A stretch of 64,000 nt of DNA from Chloroflexota bacterium (GCA_005881825.1 VBEO01000075.1:1-64000); one strand, 5' to 3'; positions 7,163 to 15,859 are shown, counted from the first letter of the stretch. A program made the numbers and translations. Notes: generated from the sequence alone by a model not told the origin.

Positions 7163-8887
7163 GCGGGTGGCCTGCGGGTAGGGAAAGATGTCGATGATCT
7201 CGCCCTGCTGGATCTGGGACTGCATCTGGTGCCAGAAGTCGACCGTGTAGAGGTCGCCGTGCACCTCGTCCATCACCTTCTGGTGCTCCGGCGGCAGGCC
7301 CATGAAGCGCGGGAACTCCTCCGGGAACACGTCACGCGGACCGACGCCGAACCACGCCTCTGAATCGAAGTCGTCGTCGTCGTGCTGCGCCGCGGGCATG
7401 TCGCGAAACGTGAAATCGGTGAGCAGGCCCAGCTCGTCGTAGTCGTAGCAGACGACGCGGCCGTTGCGGGTCACGCCGAAGTTCTTGGGCAGCAGCTCGC
7501 CGGGAAAGATGCCGTTGGCCGCAAGATCCTTCACGGCCTGCCCGAAGTCGACGACCGCGGCGCGCGCGGCTTCGGGTTCGGCGAAACCGAGATAGACATC
7601 GAGCGGCGCGACGCGCCGCTCCACGTACGCGTGATGCACCACGATCTCGGCGTCGCCAACGCTGACGGTCTTGTCGGCGTCGTGCGCGAACTCCATGATC
7701 AAGTCTTCGCCGAAGCGCGCGCGCTCGAACTTCAAGTGCTCGAATTCCTGCGCCTCCACCAGGCGGCCGGCGCGGTCATGCCGGAAGACGAGCTGATAGT
7801 TGTTGCGCACCGCCAGCGGCGTCACCGGCTTGATCGCGGGGATATGGTCGCGGATCAGCTTGAAGACCACGTCGTATCCGGTCATCGTGAACACCACCAT
7901 CACCATGCCGGGCACCCCGGGCGCCACCTCGAAGCGGCTGTCGCTTTCGCGCAGGTGCCGCAGCAGGTCGCGGTAGAGCTCGGTCTTACCGTGCTTGTGG
8001 TAGCCGAGCGCGATGTACAGCTCGGCCACGGGCTTGCGTGGCAGGAGCCGCTTCAAGTAGCGCACGACCTGGTAAGGCGGATCCAGGTCGACGTGGAAAT
8101 GCGAGCGCGTGAAGCTGAAGAGAACGCTCACGTGGTCGACGTCGGTCAGCACGGCGTCGATCCGCAGTCCGCGCTCGGTGTTGAGCACGGCCAGCACCAG
8201 AGGTCGATGGCCCGCCTCGGCGATCAGTCTTCCAACCAGGTAGGCGCCCTTGCGGCGGAAGAACGGCGCGGCCATCATCTCGGCGCCCCGCAGAGTGCCC
8301 TCTGCGGCGCCCAGCTCTGCCAGCTGCCGCCGCAGAGAGGCGGTGGCCAGGCGGACGTCCCGCGCCCGGTCTTCCCAGGCGGCCGCGAACCAGTTGTCGC
8401 CGAGGATCGCGCCGATCACCGCCTCCAGGTCCTGGCCCGCGTACTGGCGGCACAACGATTCCGGCGGCTCCGGCGTGGGCGGGTCGAAATCGGAGTCGAT
8501 GAACTCGATGTCCGGCTCCACGCCCGCGGTGGCGAAGATGCGGCGGGTCACCGAGTTGAGGAAGGTCTCCGCGATCTCCCAATCCGGACGGCCCGCGATC
8601 AGGCTGGAGTAGCTGCCCTTCACCGCCGCCCAGATCTCCGTCTCACGCAGATGGGTCCAAAGCAGGCGCCGCACCTCGTTCTCGACCTCGTGCACGACCT
8701 CGCCGTAGAGGTCCAGCCGGTCGGTCGCATCATTGAGCGTGCCCTTCCAGTCGCGGCGGTCGAAGCGGCCTCCCGCGCGGCGCGTGACCTCCGCGAAACG
8801 CTTGCGGTAACGCTCGAAGCCGTCCAGGATGGCGGCCGCGGCCGGGCCGGCGTCCTCACTCGGGCGCCGGGCCGCGGGGAGCGACAT
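7106..8887 (-). CDS. aceK: Isocitrate dehydrogenase kinase/phosphatase
   Basis: 593 residues matching AceK, the bifunctional enzyme that phosphorylates and dephosphorylates isocitrate dehydrogenase to switch carbon between the TCA cycle and the glyoxylate shunt. Seen are the N-terminal regulatory half, the ATP-binding segment ALGYHKHGKTELYRDL, the lobe NNYQLVFRHDRAGRLVEAQEFEHL, and LLPKNFGVTRNGRVVCYDYDEL near the catalytic Asp. ATG at 8887 has a GGGAAG site upstream. No isocitrate lyase or malate synthase is nearby. It is divergent from the KamA gene across 91 bases. AceK is mainly proteobacterial, so transfer is likely. Confidence 0.93.
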   Translation of the reverse strand: MSLPAARRPSEDAGPAAAAILDGFERYRKRFAEVTRRAGGRFDRRDWKGTLNDATDRLDLYGEVVHEVENEVRRLLWTHLRETEIWAAVKGSYSSLIAGRPDWEIAETFLNSVTRRIFATAGVEPDIEFIDSDFDPPTPEPPESLCRQYAGQDLEAVIGAILGDNWFAAAWEDRARDVRLATASLRRQLAELGAAEGTLRGAEMMAAPFFRRKGAYLVGRLIAEAGHRPLVLAVLNTERGLRIDAVLTDVDHVSVLFSFTRSHFHVDLDPPYQVVRYLKRLLPRKPVAELYIALGYHKHGKTELYRDLLRHLRESDSRFEVAPGVPGMVMVVFTMTGYDVVFKLIRDHIPAIKPVTPLAVRNNYQLVFRHDRAGRLVEAQEFEHLKFERARFGEDLIMEFAHDADKTVSVGDAEIVVHHAYVERRVAPLDVYLGFAEPEAARAAVVDFGQAVKDLAANGIFPGELLPKNFGVTRNGRVVCYDYDELGLLTDFTFRDMPAAQHDDDDFDSEAWFGVGPRDVFPEEFPRFMGLPPEHQKVMDEVHGDLYTVDFWHQMQSQIQQGEIIDIFPYPQATRLLDHVPVQEEPNEKSLQS

Positions 8888-8909
8888 CCGGTGATCTTCC
8901 CTTATCCGC

Positions 8910-8938
8910 TTGACGACAGGGTCCAGTTCGTCACAATG
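8910..8938 (+). promoter_or_regulatory. Probable promoter of the KamA-ATP-grasp operon
   Basis: TTGACG at 8910-8915 and ACAATG at 8933-8938 are separated by 17 bases in the 91-base gap between the divergent aceK and kamA-like genes. The -35 is good and the -10 is weak. A CCCGGG-rich inverted repeat lies just downstream and could be an operator. Confidence 0.45.
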
Positions 8939-8978
8939 TCCCGGGTCCCCCCGGGCCAAATACGAACCGGAGGTCAGG

Positions 8979-10277
8979 ATGGCAGGCGGAGCGGACAGCG
9001 TTCGGGAAATCGAAAGCGAGGAGCCTCCAGGCCCACAACCGTTCCGTTACCCGCCAGCCCAACCCTTCACCGAGCCCGACTGGCGCCGGCTGCCCGGATT
9101 TCGCAACGTCACTTCCGCCGAGTGGGAGAGCGCGCGCTGGCAGCGCCTGCACAGCATCCGGGACGTACGCGGCCTGCGCGAAGTTTTCGGCACGCGCTTG
9201 AGCGACGACCTGGCCGAGGACATCGCTCAGGACGCGCTGCAGCGCGCGACCATGACCATGCTGGTCCCGCCGCAGATGCTCAACACCATGGACGAGCGCG
9301 ACCTGCGCGCCGACCCGGTGCGCCGCTACATGCTGCCCGCGGTGTCCGAGCGCTGCGCTGAGTTTCCCAGCCATCCCTACGCCATGCGCGACAGCCTGCA
9401 CGAAGCGGAGATGTGGGCGGTCGAAGGTTTGACGCACCGTTATCCGACGAAGGTGCTGGCCGAGGTGGTCGCCACCTGTCCGCAGTACTGCGGTCACTGC
9501 ACACGCATGGACCTCGTCGGGCCCAGCACGGCGCAGGTTAACAAGTACGCGTTCCGCACGCGCTGGGCGGAGCGTGAGCTGGCGATTCTCGATTACCTGC
9601 GCGACACACCGAGCGTGCGCGACGTCGTGGTGTCCGGCGGCGACATCGCCAACGTGCCCATCGCGCGCCTGGAAGCGTTCGTGATGGCGCTGATGGACAT
9701 CGAGCACATCCGCGACATCCGGCTGGCGTCGAAGAGCCTGGTGGCGCTTCCGCAGCATTTCCTGCAGCAGGACGTGCTGGAGGCGCTGGCGCGGACCGCG
9801 TACGTGCTCGAATTCGACTTTCGCGACGTACGCAACCAGGCCGTGCTGCTGCGCGGCGTCAACGCCACCCCGGAAGACCTGCTGGCGCTGTGCTTCCGGC
9901 TGCTCGACGGCGCGCGCATCACGCCTTACTACGCGTACATGTGCGACATGGTCCCCAACACCGAGCACTGGCGCACTCCGTTGTGGGAAGCGCAGCAGCT
10001 GCAGAGCGGGATCATGGGCTACCTGCCCGGCTACGCGACGCCGCGCGTGGTCTGCGACGTGCCCATGTTGGGCAAGGTCTGGGTGCACCAGGTCAGCGAC
10101 TACGACCGCGAGCTGGGCATCAGCCAGTGGACGAAGAACTACCTGACCCCGCTCGACGCCCGCTCCTCTGACGCTCTCGACCGCCGCTTCCGTTACTACG
10201 ACCCCATACACACGCTGCCGGAGTCCGGGCAGGCGTGGTGGCGGCGTGCCGACCGGCGTGAACTAGTTTCGCGCTGA
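8979..10277 (+). CDS. KamA-family radical SAM aminomutase
   Basis: 432 residues related to lysine 2,3-aminomutase. The radical SAM cluster motif CPQYCGHCTRMDLVG lies near residue 170 and SGGDIA, the usual following glycine motif, about 55 residues later. The family uses a [4Fe-4S] cluster, SAM and PLP to move an amino group from the alpha to the beta carbon. The DLVG variant after the cysteines and the long N-terminus differ from classical KamA and from EpmB, so the substrate is open. ATG at 8979 has a GGAGG site. Two ATP-grasp genes and an acetyltransferase follow with 2-base spacing or overlaps, so it heads an operon. Confidence 0.88.
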   Translation: MAGGADSVREIESEEPPGPQPFRYPPAQPFTEPDWRRLPGFRNVTSAEWESARWQRLHSIRDVRGLREVFGTRLSDDLAEDIAQDALQRATMTMLVPPQMLNTMDERDLRADPVRRYMLPAVSERCAEFPSHPYAMRDSLHEAEMWAVEGLTHRYPTKVLAEVVATCPQYCGHCTRMDLVGPSTAQVNKYAFRTRWAERELAILDYLRDTPSVRDVVVSGGDIANVPIARLEAFVMALMDIEHIRDIRLASKSLVALPQHFLQQDVLEALARTAYVLEFDFRDVRNQAVLLRGVNATPEDLLALCFRLLDGARITPYYAYMCDMVPNTEHWRTPLWEAQQLQSGIMGYLPGYATPRVVCDVPMLGKVWVHQVSDYDRELGISQWTKNYLTPLDARSSDALDRRFRYYDPIHTLPESGQAWWRRADRRELVSR

Positions 10278-10279
10278 CC

Positions 10280-11260
10280 TTGGACATCGGGATCGCCTAC
10301 GACCTGGTCAGCGATTTCGACCGCCAGCCGGGCGAACCCGCCGACAGCCTTGCCGAGTACGACTCCGAGGAGACCGTCGCCGCCCTCGAGGCCGCCCTGC
10401 GCGGCGCCGGGCATCGGGCGCGGCGGCTGGGCGGCGGCCGCCACTTCCTGGATGCGATGCTGGCCGGCCCGCCCGATCTGGTCTTCAACCTGGCCGAGGG
10501 GCGCGGCGGCCGCGCCCGCGAGGCCCAGGTGCCGGCGGTTTGCGAGATGCTGGGCGTCCCCTGCACACACAGCGACGCGCTGACCATGGCGGTGACGCTC
10601 GACAAGGCCGCCGCCAAGCGGCTGGTGCGCAGCGCCGGCGTACCCACGCCGGATTTCGAAGTGCTGGACGCACCCGGTCCGGTCGGGCTCGAGTTTCCGG
10701 TGGTGGCCAAGCCGGTGCACGAGGGGTCGAGCATGGGCATCGGCGCCCGCTCCCTGGTCCGGCGTCCGGCCGACCTGCCGGAGGTGGTCACTGAGCTGCG
10801 GGAGCGTTACCGGCAGCCGGTCCTGGTCGAGGAGTTCTGCCCCGGCGCCGAGCTGACGGTGGGCATCTTCGGCACCGGTGAGTGCGCCCGGCCGCTGGCA
10901 GTGATGGAGGTGGCGCCCCAGCGCCGGCCGCTGGAGGCATTTCTGTACTCGGGCCAGGTCAAGCACGACTGGGAAGTCGAGGTCACGTACCACGTGCCGC
11001 CACGAGCCGCACCGGCGATCGCCGCCCGGGCCGAGGAGGTGGCGCTGGCCGCCTACCGCGCCCTGGGCTGCCAGGACGTGGCCCGGATCGACCTCCGCGT
11101 CGACCGCCGGGGGGAGCCCGCCTTTCTGGAGGCCAATCCGCTGCCGGGCCTGCACCCGGTGGTGTCCGACCTGGCCATGATGGCGCGACCCCTGGGCATC
11201 GGCTACGACGATCTGGTCCTGCGCATCCTGGCCTGCGCCCGGGAGCGGCTCGATGTCTGA
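10280..11260 (+). CDS. ATP-grasp ligase, D-Ala-D-Ala ligase-like (first of pair)
   Basis: 326 residues with an ATP-grasp fold. Seen are PDLVFNLAEG, a lysine in TLDKAAAKRLV, FPVVAKPVHEGSSMGIG (ATP-binding lysine and small loop), VLVEEFCPGAELTVGI and FLEANPLPGLHP with the Mg-binding ExN. These are features of the D-alanine-D-alanine ligase group, but the pairing with a second paralogue and a KamA enzyme suggests a special amide- or peptide-bond-forming role rather than cell-wall synthesis. TTG at 10280 is 2 bases after the KamA stop. Its end overlaps the next start by 8 bases. Confidence 0.85.
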   Translation: MDIGIAYDLVSDFDRQPGEPADSLAEYDSEETVAALEAALRGAGHRARRLGGGRHFLDAMLAGPPDLVFNLAEGRGGRAREAQVPAVCEMLGVPCTHSDALTMAVTLDKAAAKRLVRSAGVPTPDFEVLDAPGPVGLEFPVVAKPVHEGSSMGIGARSLVRRPADLPEVVTELRERYRQPVLVEEFCPGAELTVGIFGTGECARPLAVMEVAPQRRPLEAFLYSGQVKHDWEVEVTYHVPPRAAPAIAARAEEVALAAYRALGCQDVARIDLRVDRRGEPAFLEANPLPGLHPVVSDLAMMARPLGIGYDDLVLRILACARERLDV

Positions 11261-12242
11261 ATCAGCCCCGCTGGTCGGCATCCTCTACAACGACGACCAG
11301 ACCCTGGTCGCGGGGGAGGAGCGCGACCGCCTGGCCGTGGAAGGCGTCGACGCGGTAGCTGCCACCGTCGCCGATGCCGTACGCGCGGCCGGCTGGTCCG
11401 AATGGCGGCTGGCGGTCGGCCGCGACCTGCAGCCGGTCATCGACCGACTGCGCGAGCAGCGCCCGGACGTCGTCTTCAACCTGGTCGAATCGATCGGCGG
11501 CCAGCCGCGCCTGGAGGCCGCCATGGCCTGGGTGCTGGAGTGGCTGGAGCTGCCCTATACCGGCAGCCCCCTGGAGGCCATGAGCGCCGGCCTCGACAAG
11601 GCGCATGCCAAGGCCCTGCTCCAGGCGGCGGGGGTGCCGGTGCCCGGCGTCGCCTACCCCGCCATCGTCAAGCCGCGCTGCCAGGACGCCAGCCACGGCA
11701 TCAGCCCTGACAGCGTGGTCCCGGACGCGAACGCGGCGGCGGTGCGCATCGCGTACGTGCGCGCCCGCTACCTCCAGGACGCGGTGGTCGAGGAGTTCAT
11801 CGAGGGCCGCGAGTTCAACCTCTCGCTCCTCGGGACAACTGACAAACCGCTGCTGCTGCCGCCGTCGGAGATCGACTTCAGTGAGTTCGCGCCCGGCCGC
11901 CCGCGGGTGGTCGGTTTCGAGGCGAAGTGGAGCGAGGACAGCCCCGAGTACCGCGGCACCGCCCCCTTCTTCCCCGACCTGCCGCCCGAGCTGCTGGAGA
12001 CGCTGCGAGGAGTGGCCACGGCCGCCTACTCGGCGATCGGCCTGCGCGACTACGGCCGGGTCGACCTGCGCCTGCACGCGCAGCGTGGGCCGTTTGTGGT
12101 CGACGTCAACCCCAACCCCGACCTCAGCACCGATGCCGGTGTGGCCCGGGCGGCGGCCCAAGCTGGCCGGTCCTACGCCGAGCTGGTCCAGCAGATCGTG
12201 CGTATGGCGCTGGCCCGGGCCGGCGTCGCGAGCGCGGCGTGA
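11253..12242 (+). CDS. ATP-grasp ligase, D-Ala-D-Ala ligase-like (second of pair)
   Basis: 329 residues, paralogous to the preceding gene. It shows PDVVFNLVESIGGQPRLEAA, SAGLDKAHAKALL, PAIVKPRCQDASHGI, VVEEFIEGREFNLSLLG and VDVNPNPDLS. The loop after the ATP-binding lysine differs from the first copy (RCQDASHGI rather than VHEGSSMGI), so the two probably act on different substrates or in sequence. ATG at 11253 overlaps the end of the first ATP-grasp gene by 8 bases; its stop overlaps the acetyltransferase start as GTGA. Its product is probably cytosolic. Confidence 0.84.
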   Translation: MSESAPLVGILYNDDQTLVAGEERDRLAVEGVDAVAATVADAVRAAGWSEWRLAVGRDLQPVIDRLREQRPDVVFNLVESIGGQPRLEAAMAWVLEWLELPYTGSPLEAMSAGLDKAHAKALLQAAGVPVPGVAYPAIVKPRCQDASHGISPDSVVPDANAAAVRIAYVRARYLQDAVVEEFIEGREFNLSLLGTTDKPLLLPPSEIDFSEFAPGRPRVVGFEAKWSEDSPEYRGTAPFFPDLPPELLETLRGVATAAYSAIGLRDYGRVDLRLHAQRGPFVVDVNPNPDLSTDAGVARAAAQAGRSYAELVQQIVRMALARAGVASAA

Positions 12243-13378
12243 GCCGCCTCGACGCCTGGCTGGAGGGCGAGTGGCGGGCCTGGGGCGTGCGACTGTCCGA
12301 GTCCGAGCACAAGACCTGGCGAGCGGTGCTGGAGCGGGGCAGCCTCCTCGCCACCGAGGAGGCGGGCCGGATGGTGGCCGGCCTGGCGCACGTCCCGGCG
12401 AGCCTGACCGTGCCCGGATCCGAGGTGCCTACTTCGATCCTGGCCTCGGCCTGGGTGGAGCCCACGCGACGGGGCCGGGGCCTGCTGCGGGGCCTGGTGC
12501 GGGAGTACCTGGACGATCTCCACGCGGACGGCGTGGCGGTGGCCGTTCTGCAACCGGCCGAGTCCGGCATCTATCGAGCGTTCGGCTATGGCATGGGCGT
12601 TGAGGTGGTCACGGCCCGGCTGCCGGCGCGCGCCGGTGGCTTCAGCGGTGAAGGTGCGCTGGAGCTGGTTCGCTGGCCCGAGGGGCGGGCGGCGATGGCC
12701 GCGATCTACGAGCGGGCTCGCAGCGCATTCCCCGGGATGCTGGCGCGCGACGCCGCCTGGTGGGACTACTCGTACCATCGAGCGGCCGAGCTGCCGATCT
12801 TCATCGCCATTCACAAGGACGGCTTCGCCGCCTACAGCGTGGAGCAGCGATGGCGGGACGGCTCGCCGGAGGACCTGGTCACCGTGCACGAGCTGATCGC
12901 AGGCACTCCCGAGGCCTACGCGGCCCTCTGGCGGCACTGCCTCGACCTGGCGCTGGCCGGGCGGGTGATCGCCTACTGCCGGCCACTCGAGGAACCGCTT
13001 CTGCATCTACTGGCGGATCCCCGGCGGCTGCGCCGGCGACCCGTGGACGGCCTGCACGTGCGCTTGGTGGACGTGGGCGCCGCGCTCGCCGCGCGGCGCT
13101 ACGGGGCCGGCGACGGCGTGGTGCTGGAGGTTGAGGACGAGTTCTGCGGCTGGAACCGCGGCCGCTTTCGAGTCGAAGCCGGCGGCTCCGCACCGACTCG
13201 GGGGCCCGCCGACCTCGCGCTCGACGCCGGCGCCCTGGGCGCCGCCTACCTGGGCGGCATCAGCCTGGATTCACTCTGGCGCGCCGGGCGGGTACGGGAA
13301 TGCCGTCCGGGCGGCGTTAAGCGAGCCGACATGCTGTTCGCCTGGTCGCCACGCCCGTGGCTTTCCTGGAGTTACTGA
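12239..13378 (+). CDS. Eis-family GNAT N-acetyltransferase
   Basis: 379 residues with the three-part layout of Eis-type acetyltransferases: an N-terminal GNAT fold with the acetyl-CoA loop (VEPTRRGRGLLRGL) and ESGIYRAFGYG, a second degenerate GNAT region, and a C-terminal sterol-carrier-like domain (LGAAYLGGISLDSL) ending in an aromatic C-terminus. Eis enzymes acetylate amines such as aminoglycosides or lysine side chains. Being the last large gene of the KamA-ATP-grasp operon, it may acetylate the operon's amine product; this is inference. GTG at 12239 overlaps the previous TGA. Confidence 0.85.
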   Translation: MSRLDAWLEGEWRAWGVRLSESEHKTWRAVLERGSLLATEEAGRMVAGLAHVPASLTVPGSEVPTSILASAWVEPTRRGRGLLRGLVREYLDDLHADGVAVAVLQPAESGIYRAFGYGMGVEVVTARLPARAGGFSGEGALELVRWPEGRAAMAAIYERARSAFPGMLARDAAWWDYSYHRAAELPIFIAIHKDGFAAYSVEQRWRDGSPEDLVTVHELIAGTPEAYAALWRHCLDLALAGRVIAYCRPLEEPLLHLLADPRRLRRRPVDGLHVRLVDVGAALAARRYGAGDGVVLEVEDEFCGWNRGRFRVEAGGSAPTRGPADLALDAGALGAAYLGGISLDSLWRAGRVRECRPGGVKRADMLFAWSPRPWLSWSY

Positions 13379-13379
13379 G

Positions 13380-13520
13380 TTGGGCTTCATCCGCGGCCTG
13401 GCCGTGATCGCGCTGCTCTTGGGCGTGGTCTGGGCGGCCTGGTGGATCGCCTGGTACGTCGGCGGCCAGACCGCCGGGACCACCCTGCCGCCGCCGCCCG
13501 GCATCTCGAGCGGGAGCTAG
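13380..13520 (+). CDS. Small single-pass membrane peptide (possible)
   Basis: A 46-residue frame starting with TTG one base after the acetyltransferase stop. It encodes one strong hydrophobic segment (LAVIALLLGVVWAAWWIAW) and a short proline-rich tail. The position immediately behind the operon and the good membrane segment favour a real small protein, but no family is recognised and the start is weak. It ends three bases before the opposite-strand ChrB-domain gene. Confidence 0.45.
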   Translation: MGFIRGLAVIALLLGVVWAAWWIAWYVGGQTAGTTLPPPPGISSGS

Positions 13521-13523
13521 GCC

Positions 13524-13958
13524 TCAGGCGTCGACCCGGCGCCGACACCACTCGTAGAGGGCGTCGTAGAGCGGCGCCTCGGCCTCCAGCTTCTCGAGGT
13601 CACGAGCGCCGTAGAGAGCCGAGAAACCGTGCGCGATGGCCATCAGGCCGCGGCCCTCGGGGACGGTGTCGAGGTCGGCCGCGATGTCGGCCGCGTGCAC
13701 GATCAGGCCGAGGGTCTGCAGGGCCGGGTCGGTGAGGTTGTACTCGCGCAGGATCGACTCGAAGCTGCAGCGTCCATCGACGTGGCCCAGCTTGGCGCCC
13801 GGCACATCAAACGGGATGGCGCTCTCGCGCTCGGCCACGGCCGCGACCTGCTCGGCGGGGACGTACAGGAATTCGGCCTCGGGATCGACGAAACGGCGGA
13901 TCAGCCAGGGGCATGCGATTCGATCGACCTTGGCATCGGCCCGCGTGACCCACTTCAC
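13524..13958 (-). CDS. ChrB C-terminal domain chromate-resistance protein
   Basis: 144 residues matching the Chrome_Resist domain (C-terminal domain of ChrB). It starts KWVTRADAKVDRIACPWLI, has FDVPGAKLGHVDGRCSFE, and ends with an ALYEWCRRR helix. The N-terminal ChrB domain is absent. GTG at 13958 overlaps the TGA of the MFS gene by 4 bases, so it is the last gene of an ArsR-MFS-ChrB operon. In related loci the domain occurs with chromate transporters; here the transporter is an MFS protein instead of ChrA. Confidence 0.87.
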   Translation of the reverse strand: MKWVTRADAKVDRIACPWLIRRFVDPEAEFLYVPAEQVAAVAERESAIPFDVPGAKLGHVDGRCSFESILREYNLTDPALQTLGLIVHAADIAADLDTVPEGRGLMAIAHGFSALYGARDLEKLEAEAPLYDALYEWCRRRVDA

Positions 13959-15190
13959 GACCCGCCACCCCCAGCGTGTGCCAGCTCGACCTTGCGCTCG
14001 ACCGGCGCCGCCTCGCGTTCCCGCAGCCGGGCCAGGAACGGCTCGCTGGGCAGGAGCAGAGCGACAGGAATGGTGATCAGCACCACCAGCACCTGGCTGA
14101 AGAGCGCGGCCTGGATGCCGAAGCGGTCGGCGATGGCGCCGGTCACCGGCACCCCGATGGCGCCGGTCACGAAGCCCAGGCCCATGATCAGGCCGCTGGC
14201 CAGGCCCGCCCGGGCCGACAGCAGCTCCTGGGCCAAGACCAGCATCAGCGGCGCCGTCGAGGCCGCCAGGCTGCCCACCAGAACCGCCCACAGGAAGCCC
14301 TGCACTCCGGGGAAGGCCGCGAACAGCCACACCGCGGGGACGCTCATCACCATCGTGCCCACGATCACCGCGCGCCGGCCGTAGCGGTCGGCCAGCGCCC
14401 CGGTGCCCACGGCGCCCATGGCGCTGGCCAGGATGATGGTGGTGGCCAGCGGCCCGTAGAACCAGGGCTGGTAGCCGAGGTGCTGGTACCAGGTCGGCGT
14501 GAAGGCCTGGAGGGCGACCGTGGTCCAGCTGCGCGATGCCATCACGCCCACGGTCGCCGCCAGCGGGATCAGGGGCAGGGCGCCGGCGGCTGCCACCCGC
14601 CGGCGGGGGCCTCGCGGCACCGCGTAGGCCCGGCTGCGCATCGCCAGCACCAGGTAGGCGGCGATCAGCACGCCCGGCAGCAGCATCAAAGCGGTCCCCT
14701 TGATTCCGGCCAGTCCGAACACCGCTACGCCGATCAGAGGCCCGGCGGCCAGACCGAGCGTGCCGGCGGTGACGTACAGGGACATCGCCATGTTCAGCCC
14801 CCGCGGCGGCAGCAGGGAGCGCACGGTCACCGCCCCCAATGGGTGGAAGGTGCCCGACCCGATGCCGGAGAGCAGCGCGATGCCGACCAGGATCGGGAAG
14901 CTGGGCGCGAAGCCGGCGGCCGCGAAGCTGATTGCCGTCCAGGCCAGGGCCAGGCCGGTGAAGCGGGTGCCCCAGCGGTCGGCCACCAACCCGAACACGG
15001 GCTGGGACACGGCGCCCATGCCCGTGTAGGCGAGGGTGACCAGCCCCACCGTGCGCAGGTTGAGGTCGAAGCGATGGATGAGGAGCGGAAACATGACCGG
15101 CAGCAGGCCGACGTAGCTGTCGACCATGAAGTGGCCGAGCGCCAGCGTCAGCAGCCGGCCGTTGCGGAAAAACTCCTTCAGGACGTCCAA
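13955..15190 (-). CDS. MFS transporter (FSR-like)
   Basis: 411 residues with about twelve hydrophobic segments and the MFS signature between helices 2 and 3 (GLVADRWGTRFTG) and its repeat in the second half (GALADRYGRRAVIVG). GHFMVDSYVGLLPVMFPLL near the start resembles fosmidomycin-resistance-type exporters. The start is probably TTG at 15190, 13 bases inside the ArsR gene; no ATG lies closer to the natural N-terminus. Coupled to a ChrB-domain gene and an ArsR regulator, it may export chromate or another toxic oxyanion; the substrate is inferred. Confidence 0.85.
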   Translation of the reverse strand: MDVLKEFFRNGRLLTLALGHFMVDSYVGLLPVMFPLLIHRFDLNLRTVGLVTLAYTGMGAVSQPVFGLVADRWGTRFTGLALAWTAISFAAAGFAPSFPILVGIALLSGIGSGTFHPLGAVTVRSLLPPRGLNMAMSLYVTAGTLGLAAGPLIGVAVFGLAGIKGTALMLLPGVLIAAYLVLAMRSRAYAVPRGPRRRVAAAGALPLIPLAATVGVMASRSWTTVALQAFTPTWYQHLGYQPWFYGPLATTIILASAMGAVGTGALADRYGRRAVIVGTMVMSVPAVWLFAAFPGVQGFLWAVLVGSLAASTAPLMLVLAQELLSARAGLASGLIMGLGFVTGAIGVPVTGAIADRFGIQAALFSQVLVVLITIPVALLLPSEPFLARLREREAAPVERKVELAHAGGGGS

Positions 15191-15849
15191 ACGGCGTCCG
15201 CTTGCATGTGCACCACCCGGCTGCCCGGTCGCAGCCGGGCCCGGCCCCCCGCGAGGAGCCGGCGCAGCACCGCGGCGCCCAGCGCTCCGCCCAGGTGGTG
15301 CCGGCGCTCGGTCCAGTCCAGACAGCCCACCGCGAATGCGCGCCGGGCTCGGCGGGCTTCGGCCACGTCGACGCCTTCGGCCGCCAGAGCCGCTTCCCCG
15401 GCCGGCGTCAGCTCGAAGCGCTCGCCCTCGGCGCGCAGCCAGCCGCGTTCCAGCAGCTCGTCCAGGACCCGCACGCCGGCCACGCCGGCCAGGTGGTCGT
15501 AGCACGTACGGGCACGGCGGATGGGCGCGTCGTGCTCGACGGCGGCCGCGGCCTGGCGGCTGCGCAGCGGCTTGGGCGAGCCGGCCAGCGTGCGCAGCGT
15601 GGAGAGCGCCAACGTCGGAGCCTCGCCGCGCAGCGCGTAGACGCGGGAGCGGCCGCGGGCGTGGGCGTCGACCAGTCCCGAGCTTCGCAGCAGCTGGAGG
15701 TGGGTGGAGACCCGCGGCTGGTCGAGGCCCAGCCGGCAGGCCAGGTCGCTGACGCTGGCCTCGCCGGAGGTCAGCTCGTCGAGGAGGCGGACACGGGTTT
15801 CGTCGCCCAGCACCCGAGCCAGGCCGGCCACGGCGGCTGCGTCTTGCAT
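15178..15849 (-). CDS. ArsR-family regulator with C-terminal extension
   Basis: 223 residues. The N-terminal 90 residues form an ArsR winged helix (LGDETRVRLLDEL, CRLGLDQPRVSTHLQLLRSSGLV). The rest carries the RTCYDHLAG motif seen in a subgroup of long ArsR proteins, plus a predicted second winged region (RFELTPAGEAAL). Cysteines in the helix and CYDHLAG could bind metal. It is the first gene of the operon with the MFS and ChrB-domain genes and probably represses it. ATG at 15849; an AT-rich TAAGATATAT stretch just upstream may be its -10 element. Confidence 0.86.
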   Translation of the reverse strand: MQDAAAVAGLARVLGDETRVRLLDELTSGEASVSDLACRLGLDQPRVSTHLQLLRSSGLVDAHARGRSRVYALRGEAPTLALSTLRTLAGSPKPLRSRQAAAAVEHDAPIRRARTCYDHLAGVAGVRVLDELLERGWLRAEGERFELTPAGEAALAAEGVDVAEARRARRAFAVGCLDWTERRHHLGGALGAAVLRRLLAGGRARLRPGSRVVHMQADAVWTS

Positions 15850-15859
15850 GCCATATATC

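Noticed and set aside
7382-10211. Long open frames opposite aceK and the KamA gene
   Set aside because: They are antisense shadows caused by high GC; their protein sequences are His/Gly/Arg-rich with no motifs, while the opposite strands carry clear enzymes.
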